Shown here in pieces: positions 1 to 8,535 of a DNA stretch of 64,000 bases; the first letter of the stretch is position 1; each line of letters begins with the position of its first letter. The position numbers and the translations under genes were made by a program. This DNA comes from an uncultured Litoreibacter sp. Its GTDB lineage: Bacteria; Pseudomonadota; Alphaproteobacteria; Rhodobacterales; Rhodobacteraceae. The notes beneath the pieces were generated by a model. The model was not told the origin of the DNA, searched no databases, and was given only the letters and a program-made list of their open reading frames with translations. The DNA is taken from positions 1,922,001 to 1,986,000 of the forward strand of contig CANLVO010000001.1 in NCBI GenBank assembly GCA_947494645.1, written 5' to 3'.

Positions 1-406
1 CTACCAGCTCTTCGCCCGTGTCCGCGTAGTCCTGCGCCTCATAAGGGGAAGCCGTCGCAAGCACGATTTCAAGCGGATCGGCATTGTCGCTCTCGCGCAT
101 CACCACGTAGATCGAGGGTGTTTTGGCGGACAAGCCATGAAGATAAGCTTCGGTATCGGTTCTAAAGAGTTCCAAAGGCACGGTTGCTGCATGAAACTCG
201 ACAGCCTCACCGTCGCGGCGGAGCTCTTTCCACGAGGCCTTTTGGGCACCGGGCAAAACGGCAACTGCTTTCCAAATATGGCGCGCCCAACGCGTTACGC
301 CGGGCACTCGTCGGATCACGATACCAAGTGGCATCGTGATCGATTTTTCCGCGCTTTCCTGCGCTGTCCCTTGGTCGGTATTCAGCTGCATACCGTCATG
401 CTGCAT
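1..406 (-). CDS. DUF3305 domain protein (partial, C-terminus outside window)
   Basis: The reverse strand is open from an ATG at 406 (a second in-frame ATG lies at 391) to the left edge, giving about 135 residues without the C-terminus. The protein starts with a short polar leader, then a basic stretch with PLGIVIRRVPGVTRWA and later a WKAVAVLPGA segment. That arrangement is typical, from memory, of DUF3305 proteins, which sit beside DUF3306, a large 4Fe-4S protein and a TorD-like chaperone in alphaproteobacterial formate dehydrogenase neighbourhoods. The biochemical role is not established. It diverges from the ferredoxin gene at 698, so the roughly 290-bp gap should hold both promoters. Neither candidate start has a strong ribosome binding site. 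Confidence 0.72.
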   Translation of the reverse strand, partial: MQHDGMQLNTDQGTAQESAEKSITMPLGIVIRRVPGVTRWARHIWKAVAVLPGAQKASWKELRRDGEAVEFHAATVPLELFRTDTEAYLHGLSAKTPSIYVVMRESDNADPLEIVLATASPYEAQDYADTGEELV

Positions 407-697
407 GACTTAAGGGAAATCGCAAAGCAAATTTTTGGGTCGCGACCATCACATTATTGCACCTCTGCACTGCGGCATTGGCACGCGTCGGCCTGCACAC
501 GGTCATCAGCTAAGAAATCATGGATAGCCGACCGGTAAGAGCCCAATTCAGACTGTTTTGATCGTGTATCAGCTTTGCAGACGCAGCATAATGAGAATGC
601 CGCGAACACAGATGATTTGGGTTTACGGCAACCCAGAATCGCGCATAGCGTTGGGATCGGCGCGGCACCCACCCGCACCACCACCCGGGGAGGCGCA

Positions 698-2644
698 ATG
701 ACGCAAAAGCTGGTTTTATGTGACTGCCTTGGCAGCCAGACCCTGGATGCGGACGCCATCGAGCGCGCGTGTGGCCTGTCTTGCACCAAGCCATATACCA
801 GCCTGTGCATGGATCAGCTGGACGCCGCCGCCAAGGAGCTGGCTGCGGGCGATGTCATCATTGCCTGTCAGCAAGAGCGACAGGTTTTCGAAGAGCTTGC
901 CGAGGAATTGGAAGTGGCCGCGCCCGGCTTTGTCGACCTGCGGGACCGCGCAGGCTGGGGAGAAGGCGATCCCACACCCAAGATGTCCGCATTTGCCGCA
1001 GAGGCCGCCTTGTCTGCGCCTTTGGGCAAGTCCGTCGACGTTGTCTCCGAGGGCACATGTCTGATCATCGGCGGCACTGCAGCCCTTAAGGCCGCACAAG
1101 ACCTTTGTGAGACATTGGCGGTCACGGTACTGGTCGAAGACCCGAGCGACATTCCGGCCGACCGCCGCTTTGATTGTGTCGTCGGAACGATTAGGTCCGC
1201 TGGGGGAGCGTTGGGTGGCTTTACCGTTAAATTCGATAACCTACAGCAGGTTATTCCGGGCGGGCGCGGCGCTTTCGTTTTGAGCGCACCGCAAAACGAC
1301 GCGGTGTCGGAATGCGATATCATCCTCGATCTTGGCGGCGCATCGGCCTTGTTCCCCGCCCCTGAAAAGCGTGAAGGGTATCTGCGCGCCGACCCGTCCC
1401 ATGCGCCTTCCGTGGCAGAAGCCATTTTCAAAGCGGCGCAGCTCGTCGGCACATTCGAGAAACCGCTCTACGTTCGGCTCGAGCCAAGCATTTGTGCCCA
1501 TAGCCGGGCCGAGAAACCCGCCTGCTCGAACTGCTTAAATGTTTGCCCCACCGGCGCGATCACGTCAGCCGGTGAACATGTGGCCGTTGATCCGATGATC
1601 TGCGCGGGTTGTGGGTCCTGCTCTGCGGTTTGCCCGTCAGGGGCGATCACCTATGACGCCCCGCCGGTTGAAACCATCTTTCGCAGGCTTTCAACATTGG
1701 CCGCCACCTACCGTACCGCTGGCGGAGAAAACGCGCGGCTGCTGGTCCATGACAGCGATTTTGGCGCGGAAATGATCCGGCTTGGCGCCCGGTTTGGGCG
1801 CGGGCTGCCCGCGAATGTCATCCCGCTGGAAACCGACGCGTTGTCCGGCTTTGGGCATGCTGAGATGATGGCGGCGTTGGCCTCTGGGTTCGAACATATC
1901 GATATTCTGCTCTCCCTAAGGGCGGAGCAAGACGTGATCGAGGCGCAGGCCGAACTGGCCATCGCTATGTCAGGCACCGCGGCCATCCGACTTCTGCACC
2001 CCGCGGATCCGGACGCTTTGAACGACCTCCTTTACGAAACCCCACCGGCGACTGCGACCTGCGAGCCTGTGCTGCCGATGGGCACCCGGCGGCAGGTCAC
2101 GCGACTGGCAGCAAAAGCGCTTCAACCTGAGGCCGAGATCATCGCGTTGTCAGACGGTGCCCCATATGGCGCGGTCCTGGTCGACACAGAAGCCTGTACG
2201 CTCTGTCTATCGTGCGTGTCGCTCTGCCCTTCTGGCGCCTTGGGCGACAACCCCGACATGCCGCAGCTACGCTTTCAGGAGGATGCGTGCCTGCAATGCG
2301 GGTTGTGCAGCAACATCTGTCCGGAGAAAGCCATTGCTCTTGCACCACAAATGAACCTGACCGATGCGGCCTTCACGCAAACCGTTCTGCACGAAGAGGA
2401 GCCGTTTGCCTGCATCGAATGCGGCTCACTTTTCGGGGTTAAGTCCACGGTAGAAAAGATTACCGAAAAGCTGGCAGGTTCGCATTCCATGTTTGCCACG
2501 TCAGACGCCGCCAAGATGATCCAAATGTGCGAGAACTGCCGGGTGCAGGCGCAGTTTCACTCAGAAGACAACCCGTTCCAAGGCGGCGAGCGGCCCCGGG
2601 TCCGGACCTCAGAGGACTACTTTTCGAAACGTCGGGATCACTGA
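698..2644 (+). CDS. Large multi-cluster 4Fe-4S ferredoxin-like protein
   Basis: This 648-residue soluble protein has two pairs of ferredoxin motifs. One pair lies near residues 275-315 (CSNCLNVCP and CAGCGSCSAVCP) and one near 498-540 (CTLCLSCVSLCP and CLQCGLCSNICP). Two further CxxC pairs follow near 571 and 610. It should therefore bind several 4Fe-4S clusters and act in cytoplasmic electron transfer. The open frame extends upstream to 575, but the ATG at 698 has a GGGGAGG ribosome site 5-11 bases before it, so I use that start. Neighbouring DUF3305 and Mrp genes suggest a link with formate dehydrogenase or Fe-S protein maturation, which is inference. Its last 7 bases overlap the end of the convergent cytochrome gene. 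Confidence 0.88.
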   Translation: MTQKLVLCDCLGSQTLDADAIERACGLSCTKPYTSLCMDQLDAAAKELAAGDVIIACQQERQVFEELAEELEVAAPGFVDLRDRAGWGEGDPTPKMSAFAAEAALSAPLGKSVDVVSEGTCLIIGGTAALKAAQDLCETLAVTVLVEDPSDIPADRRFDCVVGTIRSAGGALGGFTVKFDNLQQVIPGGRGAFVLSAPQNDAVSECDIILDLGGASALFPAPEKREGYLRADPSHAPSVAEAIFKAAQLVGTFEKPLYVRLEPSICAHSRAEKPACSNCLNVCPTGAITSAGEHVAVDPMICAGCGSCSAVCPSGAITYDAPPVETIFRRLSTLAATYRTAGGENARLLVHDSDFGAEMIRLGARFGRGLPANVIPLETDALSGFGHAEMMAALASGFEHIDILLSLRAEQDVIEAQAELAIAMSGTAAIRLLHPADPDALNDLLYETPPATATCEPVLPMGTRRQVTRLAAKALQPEAEIIALSDGAPYGAVLVDTEACTLCLSCVSLCPSGALGDNPDMPQLRFQEDACLQCGLCSNICPEKAIALAPQMNLTDAAFTQTVLHEEEPFACIECGSLFGVKSTVEKITEKLAGSHSMFATSDAAKMIQMCENCRVQAQFHSEDNPFQGGERPRVRTSEDYFSKRRDH

Positions 2645-3366
2645 GTTTGGATCGGCGCTCCAAGATCGGCAGGTTCCACGGAGCTGACATAGGCGGTGAT
2701 CGCCTCGATCTGCTCGAGAGTCACCTCAATCGGTGCAATCGGCGAGGGAAGATGGTCCGGGAACGGTTCAGTAACATCTTCAACCTGCGTGAAGGCCGGG
2801 TGCGGTTTAAGCAGGAAAAACGTCTCGAACCGTTCCTGCCAGTTCGGCAAACTGCGCAACAATCTGAACGAGGGCGAGGACCCAATGGCGTTCATCCGGT
2901 TGCTTTCGTTGATAACGTGACAGCGTCCGCACTGGGTCAGGCTGACCTTCTCGCCAAGGGCTGCGTCCCCGGTCAGCGCCACAGAAGCCTGCGCAACCCG
3001 CACGCTCACATCTGCGCTGAACTCTGCGATGCCATCCGCCACAAAGGCCTCGATGGTGCGTTTGCCGACATCGGAGACAAGCCAGTCCTCAAAAGCGTCC
3101 ACATCCGCGTCGCCATCCGTCTTACTCAGATGCCAGATCGTGTCTCCTTGACGAAACACCGGGCGTCCTTCCGTTCCAAAAACCGCGTCCCCGCCATCAG
3201 ATGTGACGGTAATACGGATACCCGTCTTGAGCGAGAAACGGGGCAAGAGATGCTTGGTAAACCCCGTCTCGATCAAGGGAGCGGGGGCTTGCAAGGTGAA
3301 GGTTTTGTCCTGCCCCAGCGCTGGGGCCGCAAGACTTATGGCGGCAAAAATTATGGCTCTCAACAT
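2638..3366 (-). CDS. Secreted c-type cytochrome with N-terminal solute-binding-like region
   Basis: The 242-residue product begins with a clear signal peptide (MLRAIIFAAISLAAPALG). Residues about 24-125 contain phrases such as HLLPRFSLKTGIRITV and FEDWLVSDVGKRTIEAF that resemble pieces of type-2 periplasmic binding proteins (TupA/ModA-like). Residues about 140-240 form a single-haem cytochrome c domain with CGRCH, and a MNAIGSSPS stretch that could supply the methionine ligand. It should be a periplasmic electron carrier. The fused N-terminal part is unusual and its role is unknown. It converges with the 4Fe-4S gene with a 7-bp overlap and diverges from the DUF6494 operon at 3462. Confidence 0.78.
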   Translation of the reverse strand: MLRAIIFAAISLAAPALGQDKTFTLQAPAPLIETGFTKHLLPRFSLKTGIRITVTSDGGDAVFGTEGRPVFRQGDTIWHLSKTDGDADVDAFEDWLVSDVGKRTIEAFVADGIAEFSADVSVRVAQASVALTGDAALGEKVSLTQCGRCHVINESNRMNAIGSSPSFRLLRSLPNWQERFETFFLLKPHPAFTQVEDVTEPFPDHLPSPIAPIEVTLEQIEAITAYVSSVEPADLGAPIQTQ

Positions 3367-3461
3367 TCCTTCGCCTCCGTTTGCTGGCGTCAGGTTGCAT
3401 GTCAGCCTAGGGGCGCTAGGGTCTTCTGGTCAACAAATTCGACAATTCAAAGGGCATAACA

Positions 3462-3653
3462 ATGAGCGAAGATTTCAACATGTCGATGCGCAAGTTTCTC
3501 AAGCAGGTTGGGGTCACCTCCCAACAGGCTATTGAAGAGGCCATGCGCAAAACGGCTGATACTTCTGGTAAGACGTTCGAAGTCAAAATGGTACTGACCA
3601 TCGACGGCATTGAGCTGGAACACGTCGTCACCGGCCAGATCGAAGGCGCATAA
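3462..3653 (+). CDS. DUF6494 family small protein
   Basis: A 63-residue acidic protein starting MSEDFNMSMRKFLKQVGVTS. The N-terminal half is helical with a FLKQVGVTSQQAIEEAM segment, and the C-terminal half is a beta-rich block ending in VTGQIEGA. I recognise the pattern as DUF6494, a family of unknown function that usually precedes an Mrp-type ATPase in Rhodobacterales. Its stop codon is directly followed by the mrp ATG with no gap, so the two are almost certainly co-translated. No cysteine motif or membrane segment is present. Confidence 0.8.
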   Translation: MSEDFNMSMRKFLKQVGVTSQQAIEEAMRKTADTSGKTFEVKMVLTIDGIELEHVVTGQIEGA

Positions 3654-4709
3654 ATGACGCTGTCCCGCGAAGAGGTTCTGGCCTGCCTCAAGACCGTCAA
3701 GGCCCCCTCTGGCGTTGATCTGGTGGAAGCCGGGCTGGTGCGCGCGCTTAATGTGGATGACGGCGCGGTACGCTTCGTGATGGAGGTTGACGCCCCTGAG
3801 CCCTACATGGCCGCAAAGACCGAGGCCGAGCAAAAACTGGCAGAGCTAGGGGCCAAAGAGGTGTCCGTGGTCATGACCGCGCATAGCAAACCAACACCGC
3901 CGCCCGACCTGAAACCAAGTCGACAAGCGGAGCCCGCGGGACCACAGAAAATTCCCAGCGTGGACCGGATCATCGCCGTGGCTTCGGGTAAGGGCGGGGT
4001 CGGGAAATCAACGGTCTCCGCCAATCTGGCCTGCGCCCTTGCAGCCGAGGGTCGCAAAGTTGGCCTGCTGGATGCCGATGTCTATGGCCCTTCACAGCCC
4101 CGGATGCTCGGCGTCTCTGGCAGACCACAAAGCCCCGACGGCAAGCTGATCCTGCCGCTGCGCAACTACGGCGTGACCATGATGTCTATCGGATTGATGA
4201 CCAATGAAGACCAAGCCGTCGTTTGGCGCGGTCCGATGCTGATGGGCGCTTTGCAGCAAATGCTCAACCAGGTGCAGTGGGGAGCCTTGGACGTCCTGAT
4301 TGTAGACCTGCCGCCCGGGACCGGCGATGTGCAAATGACATTGGCACAAAAGGCGCATTTGGACGGGGCGGTGATCGTCTCCACCCCCCAGGACGTGGCC
4401 TTGCTGGACGCACGTAAGGGTATCGACATGTTCAACCAAATGGGAACGCCGATCATTGGGATGATCGAGAATATGAGCACCCATATCTGCTCGCAGTGCG
4501 GCCATGAAGAGCATGTGTTTGGTCATGGCGGAGTAGCCTCCGAGGCCGAGAAGCTGGGCCTGCCGCTTCTTGCTGAAATTCCGTTGCATCTCGATATTCG
4601 GCTGGCCGCCGATGGCGGCGCCCCCATTGTGGTCTCTAAGCCAGACTCGACGCAGGCGCAGGGCTTCCGCAACGTCGCAAAAGACCTGATCAAGGCCGGC
4701 CACGCGTGA
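3654..4709 (+). CDS. mrp: Mrp/NBP35-type Fe-S cluster carrier ATPase
   Basis: This 351-residue protein has an N-terminal MIP18/DUF59-like domain (residues 1-80) and a ParA/MinD-type ATPase domain. The deviant Walker A motif GKGGVGKST lies near residue 112, and a CSQC pair near residue 278 should bind a bridging Fe-S cluster as in other Mrp/ApbC proteins. The family carries and inserts 4Fe-4S clusters into apo-proteins in the cytoplasm. Here the obvious client is the multi-cluster ferredoxin encoded nearby, or an off-window formate dehydrogenase (inference). The gene abuts DUF6494 upstream, and its TGA overlaps the GTG start of the next gene, so it lies mid-operon. Confidence 0.93.
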   Translation: MTLSREEVLACLKTVKAPSGVDLVEAGLVRALNVDDGAVRFVMEVDAPEPYMAAKTEAEQKLAELGAKEVSVVMTAHSKPTPPPDLKPSRQAEPAGPQKIPSVDRIIAVASGKGGVGKSTVSANLACALAAEGRKVGLLDADVYGPSQPRMLGVSGRPQSPDGKLILPLRNYGVTMMSIGLMTNEDQAVVWRGPMLMGALQQMLNQVQWGALDVLIVDLPPGTGDVQMTLAQKAHLDGAVIVSTPQDVALLDARKGIDMFNQMGTPIIGMIENMSTHICSQCGHEEHVFGHGGVASEAEKLGLPLLAEIPLHLDIRLAADGGAPIVVSKPDSTQAQGFRNVAKDLIKAGHA

Positions 4710-5413
4710 GTGACGCGCCAAGTTTCCCGCCGCTTTTCAGCGGGCTCTCCGTCGAGGGACAGATCGAGCCTTTCGGCAAAGCCTGCGCTGAGGCCATGCG
4801 CGGCTGCGACGCGGGGCTCGTGGTCTACAACCTCGGTGCCAACAGCCTACGGGCGGCCATCGTATTTGCCCCTGATGTCGCCCTGGCCGACGCAATGGCC
4901 ATGCTGCCTCTCTGCGGTGTCGGGTTTCAAAATGCGTTGGGCGCGCTCGCGCCGCCCGAGGTCGCGGTACATCTGGATTGGAACGGCGGCATCCGCATCA
5001 ACGGCGCGTCTTGCGGTAAATTGCGAGTAGCCGCCTCTGACAGCGATCCGGATGCAGAGCCGAACTGGTTGGTCATCGGGCTTGAGCTACCCCTCTGGCC
5101 AGAAAGCGACGATCCGGGCACGACCCCGGATCAAACCGCGCTCTACGCGGAAGGCTGCGCCGATGTGAGCGCCGTTGACTTGCTGGAGGCTTGGGTGAAG
5201 CACAGCCTCGTGGGTATCAACACCTGGCTGGAGGCGGGCGTGGCCCCGCTGCACAAAGACTGGCGCGGGCTCGCTCATGGCATCGGCGAGGACATCACGA
5301 TGGGCGATATCTCAGGTTCCTTTCTCGGCGTAGACGAGCGTTTCGGCATGCTTGTCCGCGACGCCGAAACCACCCATCTTTTTCCGCTGACCAAGCTGCT
5401 GGAGGACGGTTGA
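4706..5413 (+). CDS. Biotin/lipoate protein ligase-like protein (DUF4444 type)
   Basis: The 235-residue protein starts with GTG at 4706 and overlaps the mrp stop by four bases (GTGA). The first 150 residues resemble the biotin/lipoate A/B ligase fold, including a GGIRINGASCGKLRVA segment at the place where such ligases carry their GGx-GK lysine. The C-terminal part contains WRGLAHGIGEDI and GSFLGVDERFGMLV, typical of DUF4444 in roseobacters. It is probably a ligase or acyltransferase acting on a lipoyl or biotinyl carrier, but no substrate can be assigned. Its position between mrp and DUF6505 suggests a shared, uncharacterised maturation pathway. Confidence 0.78.
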   Translation: MSDAPSFPPLFSGLSVEGQIEPFGKACAEAMRGCDAGLVVYNLGANSLRAAIVFAPDVALADAMAMLPLCGVGFQNALGALAPPEVAVHLDWNGGIRINGASCGKLRVAASDSDPDAEPNWLVIGLELPLWPESDDPGTTPDQTALYAEGCADVSAVDLLEAWVKHSLVGINTWLEAGVAPLHKDWRGLAHGIGEDITMGDISGSFLGVDERFGMLVRDAETTHLFPLTKLLEDG

Positions 5414-5414
5414 T

Positions 5415-5900
5415 ATGATGCTGGCACGCGCGATCCATTTTGACGAAAGCGATATGAACATCTTCCACTCCCCTGCCCGCACCGGCGAATGGTGCATTTC
5501 GGGCGGGTTCGAGTTTTCCAACTGGTCCGAGGCTGACCTGACGGGCAAGGCCCGCCAAGCATTCTCAAATGGCTGGCTTGGGGTGGAAACCTTTGGCCGG
5601 GTTAGTGTCGTCGCTGTGACGCAGCTGGAACCGGCCGAGTTCGAAACACTGAAAACCGCACTCGCCACCCATTTCGTCGAGATTTACGGCGCCCCCTCGC
5701 TGGAGGCCGCATCCTCCGTCGCCGAAGAAGAGCTGCGCCATATGGCAGAGCTGTGCGACGACCAAGCCCCCAACACGTTGCTTACCGTCTCGCGAGAATT
5801 GACGGAGGCCGGCGTAAAGGAAAGCTTCCGCATGATCGAACCCCGCGACGCAGGGCTGGATCAGTTCGCCATTCACGGATCGCTGGACGAGGATGGTTAG
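5415..5900 (+). CDS. DUF6505 family protein
   Basis: A 161-residue acidic protein starting at tandem ATGs (5415 and 5418), one base after the previous stop. It shows WCISGGFEFSNW and RQAFSNGWLGVETFGRVS and no membrane segment. From memory this is DUF6505, a family of unknown function found with DUF6494, Mrp and DUF6352 in Rhodobacterales. It ends the operon in this window. In related genomes DUF6352 and formate dehydrogenase accessory genes often follow, but here the tRNA-Phe island begins 19 bases after its stop codon, so the island may have separated it from former neighbours. Confidence 0.75.
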   Translation: MMLARAIHFDESDMNIFHSPARTGEWCISGGFEFSNWSEADLTGKARQAFSNGWLGVETFGRVSVVAVTQLEPAEFETLKTALATHFVEIYGAPSLEAASSVAEEELRHMAELCDDQAPNTLLTVSRELTEAGVKESFRMIEPRDAGLDQFAIHGSLDEDG

Positions 5901-5918
5901 CGGATCACTAAGGGAAAA

Positions 5919-5936
5919 AGTGGTGCCCAGGGGCGG
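5919..5936. repeat. Left attachment-site repeat of the tRNA-Phe island
   Basis: The 18-bp sequence AGTGGTGCCCAGGGGCGG occurs here and again, identically, at 16328-16345, where it forms the 3' end (CCA, acceptor strand and part of the T-stem) of tRNA-Phe. This copy has no tRNA attached. Such a pair is what a tyrosine recombinase leaves when an element inserts into the 3' end of a tRNA gene. The integrase gene begins about 140 bp inside this end. Confidence 0.88.
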
Positions 5937-6069
5937 CATTGAAATATCATTCCGGGCCGTTTCAGAAGGTGCCGCATTGAGGATCATACTCAGATAAACT
6001 AACAAAAACATGCGCTAACGTGTTCCATTGCGCTCCAACCTATACTACATAAGGAGGGTGGACTGAAAG

Positions 6070-7278
6070 GTGGACGGAATGTCGCATAGCTTGAATAAGC
6101 TTACCGCTACAGCCCTTAAGGCGCTCAAGCCGGGAAAGTACTCCGACGGCGGTGGGCTCTGGTTCAGTAAGCGTGCTGATGGCGGGGCGCAATGGTTCTT
6201 GCGAGTACATGTGCATGGGCGGCGGCGTGAGATGGGCTTGGGACCGTTCCCCGCTGTTACGCTAAGGGAGGCGAGGGAACGTGCCGCCGAATACCGTTCA
6301 CAGGTACGACAAGGATTAGATCCAATCAAACAGCGGGAGCGAGAAAAACGCGACGCGGTTCGCAACCTGCACGTATTGAGAGACGTGGCCGTAGATGCCT
6401 TTGAGAGCCGCAAGGCAGAATTGAAGGGCGACGGGAAAGCAGGCAGATGGTTCTCTCCTCTTGAACTGCATGTCCTGCCAAGGCTGGGCAAGGTGCCAGT
6501 CTCAGAGATTGATCAAACAGACATACGCGACACCCTAGCTCCGATCTGGCACAGCAAAGCAGACACCGCACGCAAAGCCATGAACCGTCTTGGCATATGT
6601 ATGCGACACGCTGCGGCGCTGGGCTTGGATGTCGACCTTCAAGCGACGGACAAAGCCAAGGCGCTCTTGGGTAAACAACGCCACAAACCTCAGAACGTAC
6701 CTGCGTTGCACTGGCAAGATGTGCCTGAGTTTTATCAAAGTTTAACGGATGGCTCGATAACTCATCTAGCTTTGCGCCTTCTTATCTTAACTGCAGTCCG
6801 GTCGCGGCCCTTGAGGTTTCTGCGTCTGGACCAGATCGACGGCAATGTTTGGACCATCCCAGCAGAGGCCATGAAAGGTCGAAGAGACGCGACCAGTGAT
6901 TTCAGGGTGCCACTGTCGCGAGAAGCCTTGGACGTGATTGAGCAAGCAACTGCGTTTCAGCGTGATGGGTTCTTGTTTCCTAATGTGCGTAAAGGAGTGA
7001 TTTCTGACGCAACGATGTCTCGTCTCATGAAGCGTCGGGGCATGGAGGAGAGGCCGCACGGTTTCCGTTCTTCGTTTAGAGATTGGGTCGCCGAGACAAC
7101 GAACACGCCACATGATGTGGCTGAGACAGCGCTTGGCCATGTGGTCGGCGGGTCGGTTGAGCGCAGCTATCGGCGCACTGACTTTTTAGAACAGAGAGCA
7201 TTACTTATGGAAAGTTGGGCTAGTGGTGTTTCGGGCCACAACGAAAACTTACCTAGAATAGGAGTGCGCATTGTCTAG
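6070..7278 (+). CDS. Tyrosine recombinase (P4-type integrase, DUF4102)
   Basis: The product of about 400 residues opens with the DUF4102 arm-binding domain (LTATALKALKPGKYSDGGGLW). It ends with a tyrosine recombinase catalytic domain: an arginine box TAVRSRPLRFLRLDQI, HGFRSSFRDW (H-x-x-R), the LGH histidine box, and the nucleophile tyrosine in ERSYRRTDFLEQR. All catalytic residues appear present, although box I reads RSRPLR where RTGELR is usual. Translation may start at GTG 6070 (AGGAGG lies 12 bases upstream) or ATG 6079 (MSHSLNKL, AAGGTGG 5 bases upstream). The gene sits just inside the left repeat and should have catalysed insertion into tRNA-Phe. Confidence 0.93.
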   Translation: MDGMSHSLNKLTATALKALKPGKYSDGGGLWFSKRADGGAQWFLRVHVHGRRREMGLGPFPAVTLREARERAAEYRSQVRQGLDPIKQREREKRDAVRNLHVLRDVAVDAFESRKAELKGDGKAGRWFSPLELHVLPRLGKVPVSEIDQTDIRDTLAPIWHSKADTARKAMNRLGICMRHAAALGLDVDLQATDKAKALLGKQRHKPQNVPALHWQDVPEFYQSLTDGSITHLALRLLILTAVRSRPLRFLRLDQIDGNVWTIPAEAMKGRRDATSDFRVPLSREALDVIEQATAFQRDGFLFPNVRKGVISDATMSRLMKRRGMEERPHGFRSSFRDWVAETTNTPHDVAETALGHVVGGSVERSYRRTDFLEQRALLMESWASGVSGHNENLPRIGVRIV

Positions 7279-8017
7279 AGCAGCTTTAGACGCGTCAAAC
7301 TATGCCTGTGATAGTATCGAACGATTTACAACCGATGGGAAGCTTGACTTTCCAGACACTACATTCGCAGAAATTCTAATTAGTTGGGCATCAGGGATCG
7401 ACAAAAAGAATGTGCCTTCTCCCAAGACTGGCTGCCTTGACTTCTACTATGTTGTGTCACGCGGCCTCGCAGAGGGATTGATGCCTATTGCCATGAGTGA
7501 ACCCCAATTTTTTGATGCTTGCGCACTGATATGCCAGATCAACATTGGGGCTGGACAAGCCGTGCCATCTGGCATGGAACTTTTTGCATCTAGGATCCTC
7601 GCGGGAAAGCTTGAACGACCAAAGTTAGCCCACCGTCCTCGCGCAGCACGCTTTCTGGAACAGGCGTATGTATTTAGTTTGATCGGCACCATCGCATCAG
7701 ATTTCGGTCTTAGCCCAACAAGGGCTGAAGGTGGGAAGAACACAGATAGTGCATGTGACATTGTCTCCCGTGCCATGAAGATATGTGGTGTTCACAAAAA
7801 CTACAATGAACTGAAAAACCTCCTAACTCACCCTGATCATAAGCGGCTTCGGTGTGAGATCGAGGCGATTAATACGATTTGGCTACGAGGCCAGGATATG
7901 CGCGCCCTCGGCCAACTGAACTCCTTGTCACCTGACGTGATTGCTCTTCGACAAAGCTTAGATGACTTAACTATTCATCAAATCCTAGGAACTCTGATTG
8001 ACGAGAGAAAAGTCTGA
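7271..8017 (+). CDS. Hypothetical island protein
   Basis: A 248-residue protein with no signal peptide, membrane segment or motif that I recognise. It uses a TTG start at 7271, eight bases before the integrase stop, with AGGAG seven bases upstream, so it should be translationally coupled to the integrase. The composition is mixed, with several cysteines scattered in the middle and a C-terminal region predicted helical (SLDDLTIHQILGTLI). Proteins in this position of P4-type islands are often uncharacterised cargo or helpers of the integrase, but nothing here allows a function to be assigned. Confidence 0.6.
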   Translation: MSRAALDASNYACDSIERFTTDGKLDFPDTTFAEILISWASGIDKKNVPSPKTGCLDFYYVVSRGLAEGLMPIAMSEPQFFDACALICQINIGAGQAVPSGMELFASRILAGKLERPKLAHRPRAARFLEQAYVFSLIGTIASDFGLSPTRAEGGKNTDSACDIVSRAMKICGVHKNYNELKNLLTHPDHKRLRCEIEAINTIWLRGQDMRALGQLNSLSPDVIALRQSLDDLTIHQILGTLIDERKV

Positions 8018-8117
8018 TAGTTTTCTTTTCCTTGCCAAAAAAAGTCGTCTTGTTTTCCAACGTGATCGTCTGCCAAGAGCCTGAAAGTGTATCCGTGACA
8101 CAACATGGAGTGCAGCA

Positions 8118-8279
8118 GTGAACTACCTATCCTTCAAAGAACTTCGAGAAAAACTCGGTGGCCGGGGTCGCACCACCATCTACCGGGACGTGGAACTGGG
8201 CCGATTGCCCAAACCAATCAAACTCGGTTCTCGCCTCTACTGGAATGAAGCTGAAATCGACGCCGCTCTCGCAGGTTAA
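8118..8279 (+). CDS. AlpA-like phage/island regulator (excisionase type)
   Basis: This 53-residue protein begins MNYLSFKELREKLGGRGRT and continues with IYRDVELGRLPKPIKLGSR and a terminal WNEAEIDAALAG. That is the classic AlpA winged-helix pattern: a helix-turn-helix, then the xLPxPxKLGxRxxW signature. AlpA proteins activate integrase or excision genes in P4-like elements and often act as recombination directionality factors. Translation starts at GTG 8118 with GGAG seven bases upstream. Its presence between integrase and replication-like ATPase genes matches the usual layout of such islands. Confidence 0.85.
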   Translation: MNYLSFKELREKLGGRGRTTIYRDVELGRLPKPIKLGSRLYWNEAEIDAALAG

Positions 8280-8391
8280 GACCCACCCAACCTTCTGCGC
8301 GGACGCAGGGCAGGATGAGTGGGAATATAGCGTGGAAACTATCCCTAATATATACGCCTAGCGCCTTTGCAGAGCAAGCAAAGGATCAAAC

Positions 8392-8535
8392 ATGAGAAAC
8401 CAGAACGCGGTCCAGGAGAAAACCGACAAAGACTCCACTCAACTCCGCCAAGAACGGCGCATACGATGGCTGCATGGGTTTGACGGACCAAGAGCGCGAC
8501 TGATTGCCATCCTCTATTTTGGAGATGCGGAATGA
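8392..8535 (+). CDS. Small hypothetical island protein (47 aa)
   Basis: The frame runs from ATG 8392 with an AAGGA ribosome site seven bases upstream. The 47-residue product is highly charged at the N-terminus (QEKTDKDSTQLRQERR) and ends FDGPRARLIAILYFGDAE. Its stop overlaps the next start as ATGA, which supports real translation and coupling. I do not recognise the family. Short coupled genes upstream of a RepA-like ATPase are common in this type of island. Confidence 0.6.
   Translation: MRNQNAVQEKTDKDSTQLRQERRIRWLHGFDGPRARLIAILYFGDAE

Noticed and set aside
2527-3459. 310-codon forward frame antisense to the cytochrome gene
   Set aside because: It lies opposite a signal-peptide cytochrome with CGRCH and has no protein-family pattern of its own.
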